From Cladopsammia gracilis (taxonomy: Eukaryota; Cnidaria; Anthozoa; Scleractinia; Dendrophylliidae): DNA of 64,000 bases. Location of the stretch: contig JAJGOT010000214.1 of assembly GCA_022457155.1 (NCBI GenBank), forward strand, positions 512,001 to 576,000, read 5' to 3'. The notes under the pieces are model-generated. The model had not been told where the DNA came from. It did not search any database and saw only the letters and a program-made list of their open reading frames with translations. Shown here one piece after another: positions 42,372 through 55,777 of the stretch. The translations under genes and the position numbers were made by a program. Each line of letters starts with the position of its first letter. The stretch's first letter is position 1.

Positions 42372-44036
42372 ATCCCTCTCAACCAAGAAAGCAGTTGGGC
42401 TTGATAATATTTCTGTAAGCCTTTTAAAATTTGCAGCTCCTGTTATTGCTGAACCTAATGGTAAAATTTTTAACAAGTCACTGGAAACTGGTATATTTCC
42501 AACAGAGTTCAAAAATGCCAAAGTTTTCCCTGTATTCAAGAAAGACGATAAGTCTGATCCTAATAATTATCGACCGATCTCTGTTCTACCGATTGTTTCT
42601 AACTTTTTGAAAGGGCTATTTATTACCAGCTATATATTTATTTTTCTAGCAACAACTTGTTAACTAAGCATCAATCAGGTTTTCGTTCGTTGCATTCTAC
42701 AGCAACTGCCCTGTTAGAGGCAACGATTGAATGGTATTTCAACGTTGATCAAGGGAACATAAACTTGGTTGTATTTCTTGATCTGGCTAAGGCCTTTGAT
42801 CTGTATCTGTATCCCATGATATTCTCTTACAAAAACTAGAACTATATGGTATAAGTGGACTGACCCTGGACTGGATCAAATCTTACCTGAGTAATAGGAA
42901 ACAATTATGCGTGGTTGAAGGAAGCGCTTCACAACCGCGAACAGTCACCTGTGGTGTTCCACAGGGATCGATTCTCGGACCACTGCTCTTTCTTATTTAC
43001 ATAAATGATCTTCCGCGTGCCTTAAGTTCTCGAATGCACGAATGTTCGAGACGATACTAGCATTACAACCTCATGTAGATCAATAAAGTGTCTTCATAGT
43101 GAAGTTAACCACGATTTGAATAACATTCAAAATTGGTTACTAGCTAACCAACTTAGTTTGAATGTTCTCAAAACAGAGTATCTGTATTGTGCCTCTGATT
43201 TCAACCTAGCTAACATTGAAGCCAGTAGTACCAATGTTAACATTGGTGGCCAGTCAATATACAGGACTCAGACCACAAAATCCCTCGGGGAAATGATTGA
43301 TCAACGTTTAGTTTGGGATGAACATGTCGACAGCCTATGTAAACGCGTCTCGTCTGGACTAGCCGCTTTAAAACAAGCTCGTCGGTATGTTCCCCAAACC
43401 ACTCTCATAACTATTATACAAGTCATCTATTAAACCCCTTTTTGACTACTGTGATGTAGTTTGGGGCAATTTAAATAAAACACTGACCTCAAGACTACAA
43501 AAACTACAAAACCGAGCGGCCAGAATTATAACCCGTAAGGGTTATGACGTAAGATCAACCAATATTCGAAAAGAATTAAGATGGGATGATCTGGAGACTA
43601 TTGGAAGAAAGCATATAGCGATCCTGATGTATAAAATTATGAATAGAAGAGCCCCAGGTTATGTCATTGATCTTTTCGAAAATAGTTATAGTGTTTATAC
43701 ACTTCGTGAGAACGAAAGTCGATTACTCCTACCTAAATGTAATACTGAATTTGCAAAAAGTAGTAGTTTTTCTTTTGTTGGAGCAAAAATATGGAATTCC
43801 ATTCCATTTAACATCAGATCTGCAAATTTTCTCTCCGCTTTTAAAACACAGATTAACAATCTCGCTGTCTTCTAGTTAGTGTAATATAGTTACTGATCAT
43901 TATTGTATAATTGGAATAGTAAATTTTTTAGTACACGGCTTTTCTGTAAAGCAGTTAATTCAGTTACTGATGTAAACACCGTGTTTAAATACAGTTTATT
44001 CATTCATTCATTCATTCATTCATTCATTCATTCATT
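42372..44036 (+). mobile_element. 5'-truncated LINE with (ATTC)n tail
   Basis: Frames in sequence give RT motifs: KKAVGLDNISVSLLK, NNYRPISVLPIVS, KHQSGFRSLHSTATAL, VVFLDLAKAFD, CGVPQGSILGPLLFLIYIND, then the thumb/connection region and KIMNRRAPGYVIDLF to the stop at 43873-43875. The catalytic DD box near 43050 is lost by deletion, and several frameshifts exist. The 3' end is (ATTC)n at 43999-44036, as in CR1/Rex1-like LINEs. Inactive. Confidence 0.8.
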
Positions 44037-44410
44037 CTATTATTCCCTCCTCCACCACCACCACCACATTTCTATTATTCCTTCCTCCAGCACCGCCACA
44101 ATACTGTTATTCCCTCCTCTTCCACCATCACAATTTTATTGTTTTCTCCACCACCACCACAATTTTATTGTTTCGTCCTACACCACCACCTCAGTTTTAT
44201 TGTTTCGTCCACAACCACCATCACAATTTTATTGTTTTGTCCACCACCACAACAATTTTATTGTTTTCTCCACCACCGCCACCACAATTTTATTGTTTCC
44301 TCCATCACCTCCGCGTAACACCACACTTATATTATTCCCTTCTCTGCCACTGCAATATTATTGATTCCTTCTCCACCACCACCACCACAATTATATTGTT
44401 TCCACCACTA
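44037..44410 (+). repeat. Minisatellite, right part
   Basis: Continuation of the 41365-41620 array (CCACCACCACAATTTTATTG, GTTTTCTCCACCACC units). Confidence 0.8.
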
Positions 44411-44499
44411 CCAAAGTGTGTTCGTTGTTTAGTCTTTCTTTTTCATTGGAATTAAATTATCTGATTATGTTGTTATTCTATACCCTATTTTTATATCAG

Positions 44500-45459
44500 G
44501 TGACTTGCCATCGAACACGAAAGACAACTTACCATGCAAAGACTCAAGCGTTTTATCCAACATTGTTACCTGTGAATGTGGTGTAGTGGTTAAAGATAGT
44601 GTCAAACTGGTCTTTCCCCCAGGAGCTGTTGACAATCCCGTGTCTGTAAACATAATGTTGGAGGATCCTTCCAAGTACTATGGACTAATAGTTCAGAAGG
44701 ATCTTGAAAATAATGTCATGTTTGCTGCACCCATCGTCAATCTTGAACCCAGTGGCTATATCTTCAACAAACGTTTCAAATTGGTAAGCAAGGTCAAAGT
44801 GGTGAATTTCAAGTGGGACGATCTTGCCATTTTGCATGGGTCAAGGGCTAAGGACGGAAAGATCATCTGGCGAGACATCACTTGCAACTCAAGGATTGAT
44901 GAGGAAAATGCAGAAGTGGTCATCGAAATTGCACATTTCTCACTCGTTGCGATTTTGGTAAGATTCAGCAGATCAACTGTGATACGCACGAAAGAAATTG
45001 TATCCAGGCTCAACTTGCTGGCATTTAATTACACATTGTCGGTGTTGCTGAACAAGAGCAGTCCATCTCCAGTTCACGACGAACTTGCCCTACTGTTCGT
45101 TAGTCAAGACGTCTACTGTGAACAGTTCTACAGAGAAGACGAGTCTTCTTCTGCTTTGATGCAACTCAAAAAAGAAGGATTCGTAGAACTTCATGTATGT
45201 TCCATTACCAGGCAGGAAGAAACGAGCATCTACAACCATGAAAACCTTCATATCAGTGTTCACCTTGGGGAGGACTACAAGCTAGCTGACAGACAACAGA
45301 AAGAAAGTAGTTTCACTGTAGATTCTGATGTTTGGTGGAACGCCGGAAAGGTTATCAGACTTCCGCTCGAATGGAGAAAAGATGTCAGAAGTCTTTGCGG
45401 TAAGATCAGTGTAAAAGGAGATTATGGGCACACAAGCAACAGACAATTCAGCGAACGAG
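44500..45459 (+). CDS. ZU5 (and probable UPA) exon of host gene
   Basis: A 960-nt exon, phase 1 at both ends (acceptor TTTTATATCAG, donor GTGAGT). Residues about 20-155 form a ZU5 domain: TCECGVVVKDSVKLVFPPGAV, VSVNIMLEDP, and LEPSGYIFNKRFKLVSKVKV, ending in EIAHFSLVAIL. The next ~160 residues (LNLLAFNYTLSVLLNK...FVELHVCSITRQEE) are consistent with a UPA domain, which normally follows ZU5 in UNC5, PIDD and ankyrins. ZU5-UPA modules mediate intramolecular and protein-protein contacts in cytoplasmic signalling. No death domain is visible. The frame read past the donor to 45554 is intronic. Confidence 0.8.
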
Positions 45460-46249
45460 GTGAGTTTAATAGCTGTGACGTTCTCAATATGCATGGTGTG
45501 TGTTGGGGATTAAACAACGACGATGGCGTGATCCGTCCATGGCGACGGAGTTAAAAGTTGTTTGTAACTTTGTTGATGGCTGGGTAGGCCAAGTCCACGG
45601 ATACATGATTGCCACAATTGACACCAGTATACTTTACTTCATTGTTACATTGATATTTTGTTAAGGATCCAAGAAATCCCACATGAAAGCAGACCGACGA
45701 AGTCGTCACCGACAGATCCTAAACTCACCCAGAATGTCTCGTTATAGCATGACAAAGTGCGACGGAACCGCAAGAATAGGCCACTTCGAAAAATACATAA
45801 TACTCTTTAAGGTGAAGGTTTGGGTGGTGCTTGATGTAAGCCTGATTTTTCCAATTTCTTTCGTTTTCAGCACGAACTACACGTGCTATGCTTCTCTGAA
45901 CTTCTTGGCAATTTGCATACGGTGCACATTTGTACACAAACACACAATGCCACGTCCTGGCGTTCCTACATGTTCTCGGAATTCTATTGTGCCATTCTAA
46001 CAAAGGAGACTTGAATAATAACACCCCGGTGAGGCTGAGCCTGCGCATAAAAGATTATTATGATATTTTTTGAAGTGGCCTATTGTAGGCATAACTGCAG
46101 GGCCAATCCACCCGTCCAAAGAATTATTAAGGGGTGGCTTTTTTTGGTTATTTTAGCATAGCTTTAAATGTGTTGAGCATTTCGTTACCAAACTGGGCAA
46201 GTGAACAGAGGACAGGCGCCAAATTATTTTGACATCAAAATAGCCCAAT

Positions 46250-47770
46250 TTCGATATATTACTGTGCTGCTACTGTTACCGGGGCCACTTAAACTAAACT
46301 AACCAATCAGATTACGGGAAACGAACAATACATTTCAACTAAAATCGTTTGAGCCAATCAACGTTCAGAACAAAAAAGTCGGCAAAAGATAACTTGTCAA
46401 AAGACAAAGCGAAGCGAAAATCCATGGATGAATACCAGCTGTATTCGGGAAGGTTTCTTGCTGCTGCTTTTTATGGCTGTGCGAGAGTTGAAAGGGATGC
46501 ATATTCGAAGCCAGGGAGAAGAAAATTATTAGTGAACAATGCGAAAAGCAGTCGTTGGGCAGTCGCGCCGCAAACTCAGAGTGAACTTGACGAGTTTCGC
46601 CTAGAACAGTCCGCAAGTGTACGTTAACTTCCAATAATTATTATCCATTCTACATCGCTAGCCGTTAGCTTGCCGTTCAAAAAAAAAATCTTCAGCAGTT
46701 CGAACGGCTGCTGCCAGCTGTTCAAAAAATTTATTCAGCCGTTCAAACGGCTAGGGCTATCCGTTCAGAAAAAATATTCAGCCGTTCGAACTGCTTATGT
46801 TCAGTATCCGTTTAGACTAAAACGAACGGCTAGCTTATCCGTTCACAAACGATTACAAAGATTTTCAGCCATTTCAACGGCTATCGAAAGAGCTCTAGTC
46901 TTTTGGCCGGTGTTGATTTATTTTTGTTTTCGTTCGCTCACCACGCCATTTGCATATGTCAAAAATAATTTGAAACCTTTTGGATATAAACATCTCGCTA
47001 TTCACAGAATTATAAACACGCATTCAAAAGAGAATCACCCACAGAGTACGAAGTCATTCTATTGCCAAAACGATACTTGGAAATGAAAGCAGGGAGTTTT
47101 GAATTTTGTCCAGCAAAACTACAAAGGAAACAGAATTCTTTATAGAAGCGGACAGTCAAAAAGTGTGTTGCGTTACCAACACTGTCCCGTATGCAAATTT
47201 CAGCAAAATGCAGAGTTACGCTTCGGTTAGTACAGTGCTCGAACAGTATAAATCTGATGGTTTCATCGTCCTTAGAAGGGCTCGGTAAATGTAAACATTA
47301 AGTGTGCAATTTACTTGAAGATTTTTTTTATTTTAAGACCGAAAAAACTCGGGTTTTGATTTTATTAAATTGTTCAATCGCGTCTTTGATTGTTCGCTCA
47401 AAATTTTTCGATATCTGTTTTAGCCGATTACAACCAGCCTTTCGAAATTTTTCTTCTGCCGGCCGTTTAGTTCATCCGTTCAACTTCATCCGTTCGAAAT
47501 TTCGAAATTTGCGCTTCGGGTCATTGTTTTCTCTGCGCTGTTGATTGGCTTAAACGATTTTTAGTTGGAATGTATTGTTCGTTTCCTGTAATCCGATTGG
47601 TTAGTTTAGTTTAAGTGGCCCCGGTAACAGTAGCAGCACAGTAAAATTCAACTTGAAACACAAGACATCACTACGAGGCTTAGGGAATAATAGTAGGAAT
47701 TTATATGGTTTATTCCTCTTAGCCTCGTAGTGATGTCTTGTTTGAAGTTGAATTTTAATATATCGAAATT
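46250..47770. repeat. 1.5-kb foldback element with nested MITE
   Basis: The left arm (from CAATTTCGATATATTACTGTG through ACTGTTACCGGGGCCACTT to about 46378) is mirrored by 47525-47642, and the mirror resumes at ATATATCGAAATTG (47757). A 113-bp foldback (47643-47755, AATTCAACTTG...GAAGTTGAATT) has inserted into the right arm. The centre (46650-46880) has irregular repeats of CAGCCGTTCGAACGGCTA. Confidence 0.75.
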
Positions 47771-47957
47771 GAACAATTGACAGGATATATAAAATTATGA
47801 TGTCACAGTTGATGAGGTGCTGCTATATCCTTAATTAACAGTTTACCATTTTAACAGTTTACCATTAAAATGATTTGGACAACAGCCAAACAACCAAACC
47901 ATTTAACCGTCGCCGTGATAGTGTGGTTACCTCATGACCAGTTGTCTTATTTTACAG

Positions 47958-48191
47958 ATGTGTGTGGTTATGTAAGCAGCCTACTGGGTGTACAGGGAGC
48001 CATTTTTAACCTTATTCCCATTGCTCAGTTGCTTGATATGCCTAAAGAGTCAATGAGTCAAGTCACCAAGTGTTGGAAGGACGAGAACGATCAACTAGAA
48101 CTAATTTTACAACGAAGAAAGAAGAAGAATGATGATGTGGTAAAAGATCTTGCTGCTCTCAGGAACGACCTCGAGAGCTTACAACAAGAAG
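47958..48191 (+). CDS. Coiled-coil-like exon of ZU5-ubiquitin-like gene
   Basis: A 234-nt exon, phase 1 in and out (acceptor TTATTTTACAG, donor GTTAGT). It encodes VCGYVSSLLGVQGAIFNLIP followed by a charged helix (DENDQLELILQRRKKKNDDV) and LAALRNDLESLQQE. The second half has heptad-like spacing, suggesting a coiled coil. No named domain recognised. Symmetric phase means it can be skipped without changing frame. Confidence 0.55.
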
Positions 48192-51100
48192 GTTAGTTGT
48201 CCCAAGCCGTCCTTTTAAATGCATTTGTCTCTTACTGTGGCGCGATATCGATGGTCAAGTTACATAGCTGCTTGGTCAAGGAAATGTACTACACATTGTA
48301 TCTCTTGGCTCCATCTGATATACAGTGTATAAATATGGAACGGAGGAATGCTGGAGAGTAGACTAGTATTTCATCCAAGCCAGGTTGGAATACGTACATG
48401 TAGTGATACGCCAGTCGCTTGATTGAAACGGGAGATATTAAAGCGGCGGCGCTGTATATAGGAAAATTAGTACTAAGATTAAGAAAAATGTGAAAATGTG
48501 TACTAAGATTAAGGTTCACATTGTAACTGCTGAGACTCAAGAGGTTGCGAAAACTCAAATCTTCAACAAGTTACAGGGGGTAGCGCGGTGCGAGGCGATA
48601 GACGATTCGAACTCCACTTGATAGATTTAGTAGATTTAATCATGGCGCGCAGTTCCAAAAAGTTCACAATAAGCTTTGAAGTAGCGGTCCAACTTCAACG
48701 TAGTTGTGATAGTTGTGACGATAGTTGTAATTGAGGGTTGAGTGTAACGATAATTGAAAAAGACATTCTAACTTACAATAACTATAAAAAATACGAATAT
48801 AACATTAACCAACATAATAACTAAAGCGGCATCATAATATGCAAAAAATAGATCCGATAACTAATACTTAGAACTAATTGACCGAGACAATAACATTTGA
48901 TTCGCAGCATGAATAACACTATTAAAATGAAATTATCGTAGCAATCTTGCGTTGAATAGAACTAATCAACACTGAACACAAATGAATCATGACTTGGATA
49001 AATCTCGTCAATCCTTTGCAATAGTAATGACAATAGTCTTGCTCAGTCGATTCCAGCTTGCAATTAAATTGTCCTCTTGAAGTTTCAACTAGCTTAGTTA
49101 ATAGTTATCAGAATAAAGACTTACTTTAGTTGACGACTCGCACCAAAAGGCAGCAGAAGACAACGATAATAGCGGTAGCAGATATCCTATGTTATAATTC
49201 AACACGTTGATACACTGCCCAAATATGGTAAAAAAGTTATCGATATACTTTATGTCAACATGACGTATAACCAGCGATGGCGGTAAATTTCGCATTTTGA
49301 AGGACAGTGAAAATGACTGCTGCCTGCAATTTCGTGTTTTTGGGCGAAAAAGTGCGTGAACTATTAGTTTAAAAAGGGAATTGAAAGAAAAAAGGAGAAG
49401 AAGAAAAAACGGGGAAAAAATATTGTTCACATGATTGGACAAAAAAGGCGCGAAATTTTCGCGTTGTCGCGGTCGTTCTTAGCGTAGCTGAATGAAAACT
49501 GGTTTAAAGTTTAACCGCTCGACAAGGAGTGAATGTAGGAGCACATTTTTCATAAAATTCCTTTGGTAATCACCTCTGGAATAATTATGATATAGACTTG
49601 ATGCTTCCTCAGAAAAGTTTCTGATCTCGTCATTACGGCTGTAGGAGCTAAAAAACGAGCAAGTTTGTAAACAACATTGATCGACTCAGCTCGTACTTCG
49701 ATGTTTGAAAATTTGGTGCTGATGGAAGGGACTAAAAAGCCAAATCAACTACAGGTACGATGTTTTAACCGTTTCTTGTATCCTTTAGCTGTGAATGTTT
49801 GTAAGACATACTGTCCACGCTGCAGTTCTTTCCGACTTTTCGCCGCTATGTTTAGCTACGTAGCCGTGTGTTTGTTCAATTTGTTTTGATTCTGAATTGA
49901 ACTTTTTAAGATAAGAAACACTTGTAACTAAGACATTCTATGCCATTTTACTGTATTTTAATTCTTGTAGCCACTACTCTGCTCCGTTCTTTGAGTAGAC
50001 GAAAGCTCTTCGTAGGAACTCTCAACTGATTGTGTACGCTAAATTAATTTTAGCTTGGCAAACGTTTCGGCCATTCGCTGCTTGTTGTTTAAGAAATGGT
50101 GCGATGTAAAATATTGTTTTAAGCCTTTTTACTTAATGAAAGGTTGTATATCTCAATGAATTTTTTCTAGAAACTGTGATTTGTTATCAATGTGTTGGAT
50201 TATAAAACAGTTATAGTGTTCAAGCTTGCGCAATATTGACAAAGACACCACTTTCATTCATGAACTGTGTGATGTTGCAAGTTTCGCGCGGTAAAACATA
50301 TGTAAGCTTTTTTTAAAAAAATAAAGGCTTGTCGGCGACATTTTTTCTTCAAACTGTGCTTTGTTATCAATGTGTTGAATTATAAAATTATTATAGCGCG
50401 AAAGCGCGCGTGATATCGCCTAATACTTAGCCGACGAGGCCGTAAATAGCAACACTAAACGGTAGCGGAATAACTTCTGATTAGGGACTTTAAGCAATGA
50501 CGACGGAGGGCTCTACTACGGCTACCGGATGTAAATTTTCACGTCTGTCGCTGATGTTCAGCCGTAGTATGAAATTTGACAACGTGAGCGGGATGGTTTG
50601 GCCGTAGTCGCTACTACGTCGAGTTTATTTCGCTTCTGTATCCTTTTCTTACGAATTTCTCAGCGTGTAAAGTGTTTCAACGGAACTTATATCCTTTTTA
50701 GTCAATGACAATGTAATTTTTCTTAAACTTGACGCCCAAAAACGTGTGATTCTGTCACGAATTTACGAACAGTGTTGGCGATTGAAATTGAAGGAAGCGG
50801 CCGGCATAGCGAAGCGAAATTCGCAAGCTCTAAGATTTTATCGCTAAAGTCCAGCTTTAGAAGTTGAATGAATATGCTTTTATGCCTTATATATGCGGGG
50901 TAAAGGATTCTACTTATGCTTGAATTTACTTTCAGTTAAAATTATATTTAGTTAGGCGTTTTAATTCGTACTTTGAACATTTAATAGATTGTTATTGTTG
51001 TTGTTCAAAATACAGAAAATGTACGGCATTTTAAAAGTTGTAAGATTCGTTCAGAAATCATCCCTTGGTCCCAACAAAGAAAAATAAAGTCCATGTTCTT

Positions 51101-51275
51101 TTGAAAAATGCCATTCCGTTCTCAGAAACCTAAATAAAAGAACCTTAGAGAGGCTTCCAACTTCTTAGCCGTCGACACCATTTCGCAAACAACTCCTCAT
51201 TTCACTGTTCCTCGAGCGCTCACGGACGTACTCTCTCCAGTCCCCTTTGTGTTACGGTCTTCCGTAGTGATTTGC
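48192..51275 (+). other. Intron stretch without recognised genes
   Basis: AT-rich. Apart from a possible decayed SINE at about 48.33-48.43 kb I see no repeat with clear ends and no coding exon with good splice sites. Confidence 0.4.
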
Positions 51276-51837
51276 TTAAAGTGCCCCTGTGATCAAATTT
51301 TTTATTTCCATTTTTTTTACATTTTCGTGTACAAGTAGACTTTCTTACTCATCTTGCCAAATTTCAATTCATTACGAACATCAGAAGTCATTTTATTTTA
51401 ACATTTATTTCCGAGAATTTACGGCCGCCATTAATCAACCTTGTTCCAAGGCTTGGTTGCGAATGGGAGAAAGTGACGTCAAAGACTCAAACATACCTCA
51501 CGGGTTGAAATTATAATAACAATCAGCATAGAAAATTGCACGAAGAACATGTCCAAAGTTTTTGTTGCTTTTCGTGTGATTTTCAATACTTATTGTTATT
51601 ATAATTTCAACCCGTGAGGTATGTTTGAGTCTTTGACGTCACTTTCTCCCATTCGCAACCAAGCCTTGGAACAAGGTTGATTAATGGCGGCCGTAAATTC
51701 TCGGAAATAAATGTTAAAATAAAATGACTTCTGATGTTCGTAATGAATTGAAATTTGGCGAGATGAGTAAGAAAGTCTAATTGTATACGAAAATGTAAAA
51801 AAATAAAAATCGAAAATTTGATCACAGGGCACTTTAA
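51276..51837. repeat. TTAA-flanked foldback MITE with ~250-bp arms
   Basis: TTAAAGTGCCCCTGTGATCA at the left is mirrored by TGATCACAGGGCACTTTAA at the right. The arms are so similar that both strands give nearly the same ~75-residue frame (51289-51516 plus, 51599-51832 minus). The start TTAAAGTGCC is shared with the family at 14691 and 52584. Confidence 0.9.
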
Positions 51838-52583
51838 AGTCCCTATTTTACTTTTGCTGCGTGCCGTCTTTTATTACGAATTAGTACGTGCATATGCCTA
51901 GGGCGTTAACTAAACGTAGTTCCTACGCTTAAGCGCGCTTCCTAGAGGTAACACCTACAATGTGAGATAAGCGTTAAGAATACAAATTATTTCTGGAAAG
52001 TTTTATCTGAATCACGTATCTTAAAGTTAATGTAAAGCTATACATTATCATCAGGAACTTGCGTAGCAAAACGGAATTAACAGAGGCGTTTCAAAACTAA
52101 CACACATTACTTCAACAGTTTCCTATCTTTGACTTAGTCACTTCGTTTCGAACCCTTAGTAAATTGTCATTTTCATTTTACCTGGATAGTTGATTGTTGT
52201 ATATATCGGCTGCAGGTTTAGGTATGATGCGTGTACTTGTGGGTACATCCCGAAGCTACAATGTTCTTGTATCAGTTGGGGTATTTTGGAGTTTTGGGTT
52301 GCATGTAAAAAATTGTTTGAGTAAATCACTTACACCTGACAGGATCTATCGACTACATTGCAAGATAATCTTCTATTTTTAATAACTTCTTCTTGTGCTA
52401 TAAAGTGGATTTAGGTGGATATATGGGGAGTTTTTGCCATGAAGTAATAGTGAACCGACCAATGGGTAAAAACATCTACTAAGAGCTTTGGTAAAGTACT
52501 GTCGACTGTAAAAAAAAATTAGCCCCGGAAAAAAACAGGTCTGTTGATGTATTTACTGTTTGTTTGCTTCTTTATTATTACTA

Positions 52584-53258
52584 TTAAAGTGCCTCTGAAA
52601 TGAAATTCTCGACCTTTTTTTATGCTAAAAAATTGAAGTCCATGTTCCACTGATTCATAATTTTCCAATTTACGTTATGGTCAAGCAAGGAAAAGATTTT
52701 TTTTTTTGGACGTCCACAGTTGGTCAAAAATGAACTTTTCGCCTGGAACTAGTATAAAAAGAATGGTCGGATCTGGGTTTCCAAGCCTAGACCAGTATTA
52801 ATACTTGAAGTGAAACAAAAGAAACGGCAAACTGATCCTTACGGCAGAAAAACAGAAGCGGAAGCACGGAAACAAATAACATGGTGACGTCATGAGTTGT
52901 GCAAAAATGCGGTGTCGCTTTCAGAGGCTTCAGTATTTCTCGTAAACAAACCAATATTTTAGCTATATTTTTAGCAGTTTTGCTCAGTTGGAAATGCCCC
53001 GGACGATGAATTTTGACCACCATGTTGATTACGAAGGTCTGCACAACTGTTGACGTCACAAGTCCTAATTTGCAAATTTTGTCCGCGCGCTGGTTGTCCC
53101 ATATTTTTGGCTCAAATAGGCCAATTTTGAGGTAAGAAAAAAAATAGACTGAGCGCTTGACCATAACTTAAATTGGAAAATTATGAATCAGTGGAACATG
53201 GACTTCAATTTTTTAGTATAAAAAACGTGTCGAAAATTTCATTTCATAGGCACTTTAA
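52584..53258. repeat. TTAA-flanked foldback MITE, copy 2
   Basis: Same family as 14691-15403, with TTAA intact on both sides (TTAAAGTGCC...GGCACTTTAA). Confidence 0.9.
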
Positions 53259-53429
53259 GGAAAACTTTTAAATGGTAGACGTTTTGTAGTAGCCTTCTGA
53301 AACTTGCGACGCCCCTAAAAGTAACGATAGTAACCGCCTCATGAGTAAAATCAAAAATAGTCATCCTCGTGAATTACGATTACTGTATCCTTTACTGATT
53401 TTATGCAATTTTATTTTTACTGTCACCAG

Positions 53430-54797
53430 ATTACATGCTAACAAAAAGAGGGCAGATGCATATCAGGCACTTAAGAAAACTTGCAACCAAGATAGGGGGC
53501 TTACAGTGCGTGAATGCTGATTCAGATAGCTATTTCGTACACAGAATTCAAACTCTTTGCAAGTCTGTGTTGAGAGACTGTTGCATCGAATTGGAACGTT
53601 CTATCGAAGACGTGGATGGAGAAGACTCGTTCAATTACGCAATGTATCTCGTCAATTCCATTTGCATTCATAGTCCACTTCCCGAAGAAATTATTCCAAG
53701 TATTGCAAGAAAGTATCAACAAGTATGTTCATCGTCTGAAAAAGCCATCATCAAAATTTTTCTGATCATTTTTCCTTACCTTATTCAAAACATTAAGGAT
53801 ATTTTTGTTGACAAGAAAGAAGTGCCGCAAAATGGCTTAAGTGGACTGCCGAAGGAAAAACTAGACCACTTTGTGTCTAGTGTTCGAAATGCTGAAGGGA
53901 ACCATAGATTTTACGAGCTCGTATGCGAATTTTGCAACATTCTTGAGCAGTTGTGCCTGGAAAATCATGACACGCAGCCAACCGAAGAAATTGAAAAATG
54001 GGGCGAAAGTGTGGCAATCCTCTCAATGCTGAACTTTCTAAAGCCGTTTTTCCAGCACTCCTGTCAAGATGCCAAGTTGCATCAGAGACTAGACCTGTTT
54101 TCGCGCCGCCTTAGAGACATCATGGCCAACCGCGAGGACATTGATGGAGTTGTCGTGCATGATTTGTCCAACCTTTTACTGAGTCTAATTCATTTCGCCA
54201 AGTTTGATCCATCAAAACTGGTGAGATTTGAACTGAATGACTCAACAAATTCTTCTAAGTTGACCTGTTCCAGTGAGAATGTAAGGTATAACAAACACGA
54301 ACACACATACTCTCAGGTGTTTCGCATCAAGAAAGAGTTGAAAGATGAACTTCAGCTTCACTCAATCGCACGTGTTTACATCAATGGAAAACTTTGTATG
54401 AAAGGAACGTTTCAATCAGAGATCATACTGAAGGCTTCTAGCGAGGAAGCTTTTAATGAATGTAGCAACCATTTCGATGACGTCACAGTAGTAAAGCTGA
54501 AAGACATTGATTCGGAACATTTTCGAGTGGTCCTTTGTGCTACGCAAAAGGAGAAGCTTTCAGAGTTACTAGACGTCCTCAAAGAAGAATTGAGAGAAAA
54601 CGTAGATTTGAACCAGTCGGAAGTCACACAGTGTCGCCTTACAATGCGAACTGTAACTACAAAGGCAGACGTAGATGTAAACCTGCGCTTGGTTTACAAA
54701 TGGGGGTCTGATGCAATTTTTCTCGACAGCAAAGACTTTGTGACCTTCGCCGATTTATCCACCGGATGCCTTTGTACACCAGAAGTACAAGTTGCGG
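53430..54797 (+). CDS. Large central exon of ZU5-ubiquitin-like gene
   Basis: A 1368-nt exon, phase 1 in and out (acceptor TGTCACCAG, donor GTAAGT). It encodes 456 residues, mostly helical in appearance: LTKRGQMHIRHLRKLATKIG at the start, a middle stretch IEKWGESVAILSMLNFLKPF, and a more beta-like end (SQVFRIKKELKDELQLHSIA). I do not recognise a domain. No NTPase, caspase or kinase motif is visible. Length and open frame make it a confident coding exon. Confidence 0.8.
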
Positions 54798-55777
54798 GTA
54801 AGTTAAACTTATATAGCTCGAGCTTGAATCTATGTATTGACTCACCTTTTTATCTTGGAATACGCGAAGCATTGAACGAGATATAATATACGGGGACAGA
54901 TATGCAAATGTTCGCTCGTTCCATCATTATTCCCCATAGTATGAAGTGTTAAAAGATGGTTGCTGTAATTGAATAAGGCGGAACCTTTTTTAATTCCCCA
55001 GTGTAATTACGTCATCCAGTTGTCTAGACAGTTTCGTTTCACACAATGCAAATTTATGTAACGCTAAGATGTATTCCTCGTTTTAAATCTGTTTACTCTT
55101 CAGTTCTTTGACTTCAAACTCAGTGGAAAAATTTAAAACTGATCTGTGGGCTTCACCTTACGTTGTTTCGTATTCACGAGATATCTTTTAGAGCCCTTTG
55201 ATTTGTTCACGTGGTAGTCACGCTTACAACTCTATATTATATTCCACTCGGGTTTCGGCGACAGTAATACATTAAATCTTACACAGATTATTACACCGCT
55301 GATATCTTCAGAGGTCCGGAAATTGTCGGTATTTTCAGATTCGTAGTCTTTGTCCGTCACTCTTGAAAATTCCAGTTTATTACTGAACTTTCTTTGACCA
55401 TCTCCGGATTATTCCTATAGCTAACGTTATTTCCCCCTTCATTACGAATAGGAGTTCTGACAATTTACATTTATTGAAAATAACTCATCCTCTTAAGGAC
55501 TCTCCATTGCGGAAAGGAATCATGGTACCTGATAGGCTTTCGTTATTGAGGAAGTTGACTGTATGTGTAGCCTACGTGCAAGTCTCCTATCGCATTTTTT
55601 TACGCGTGAAGCACAGGAAATACTGTAGTGTTCAGATGACGGAAAAACTTAATTTGTTTCAAAAATCGTAATTGAACAATCTTACTCTTCCAGACTGTAC
55701 AGCAGAGAGACTGCGTCGTAGACTCGAACGATTTTTGTAAACGAATTGTTTCACAGTTCTTTCTATTATTTTGCTAG

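Noticed and set aside
49701..49754. Possible 18-codon first exon ending at GTACGA
   Set aside because: One ATG and a weak donor are not enough; no matching downstream exon found.
51289..51832. Nearly identical short frames on both strands
   Set aside because: They arise from the two arms of a foldback MITE, not from genes.
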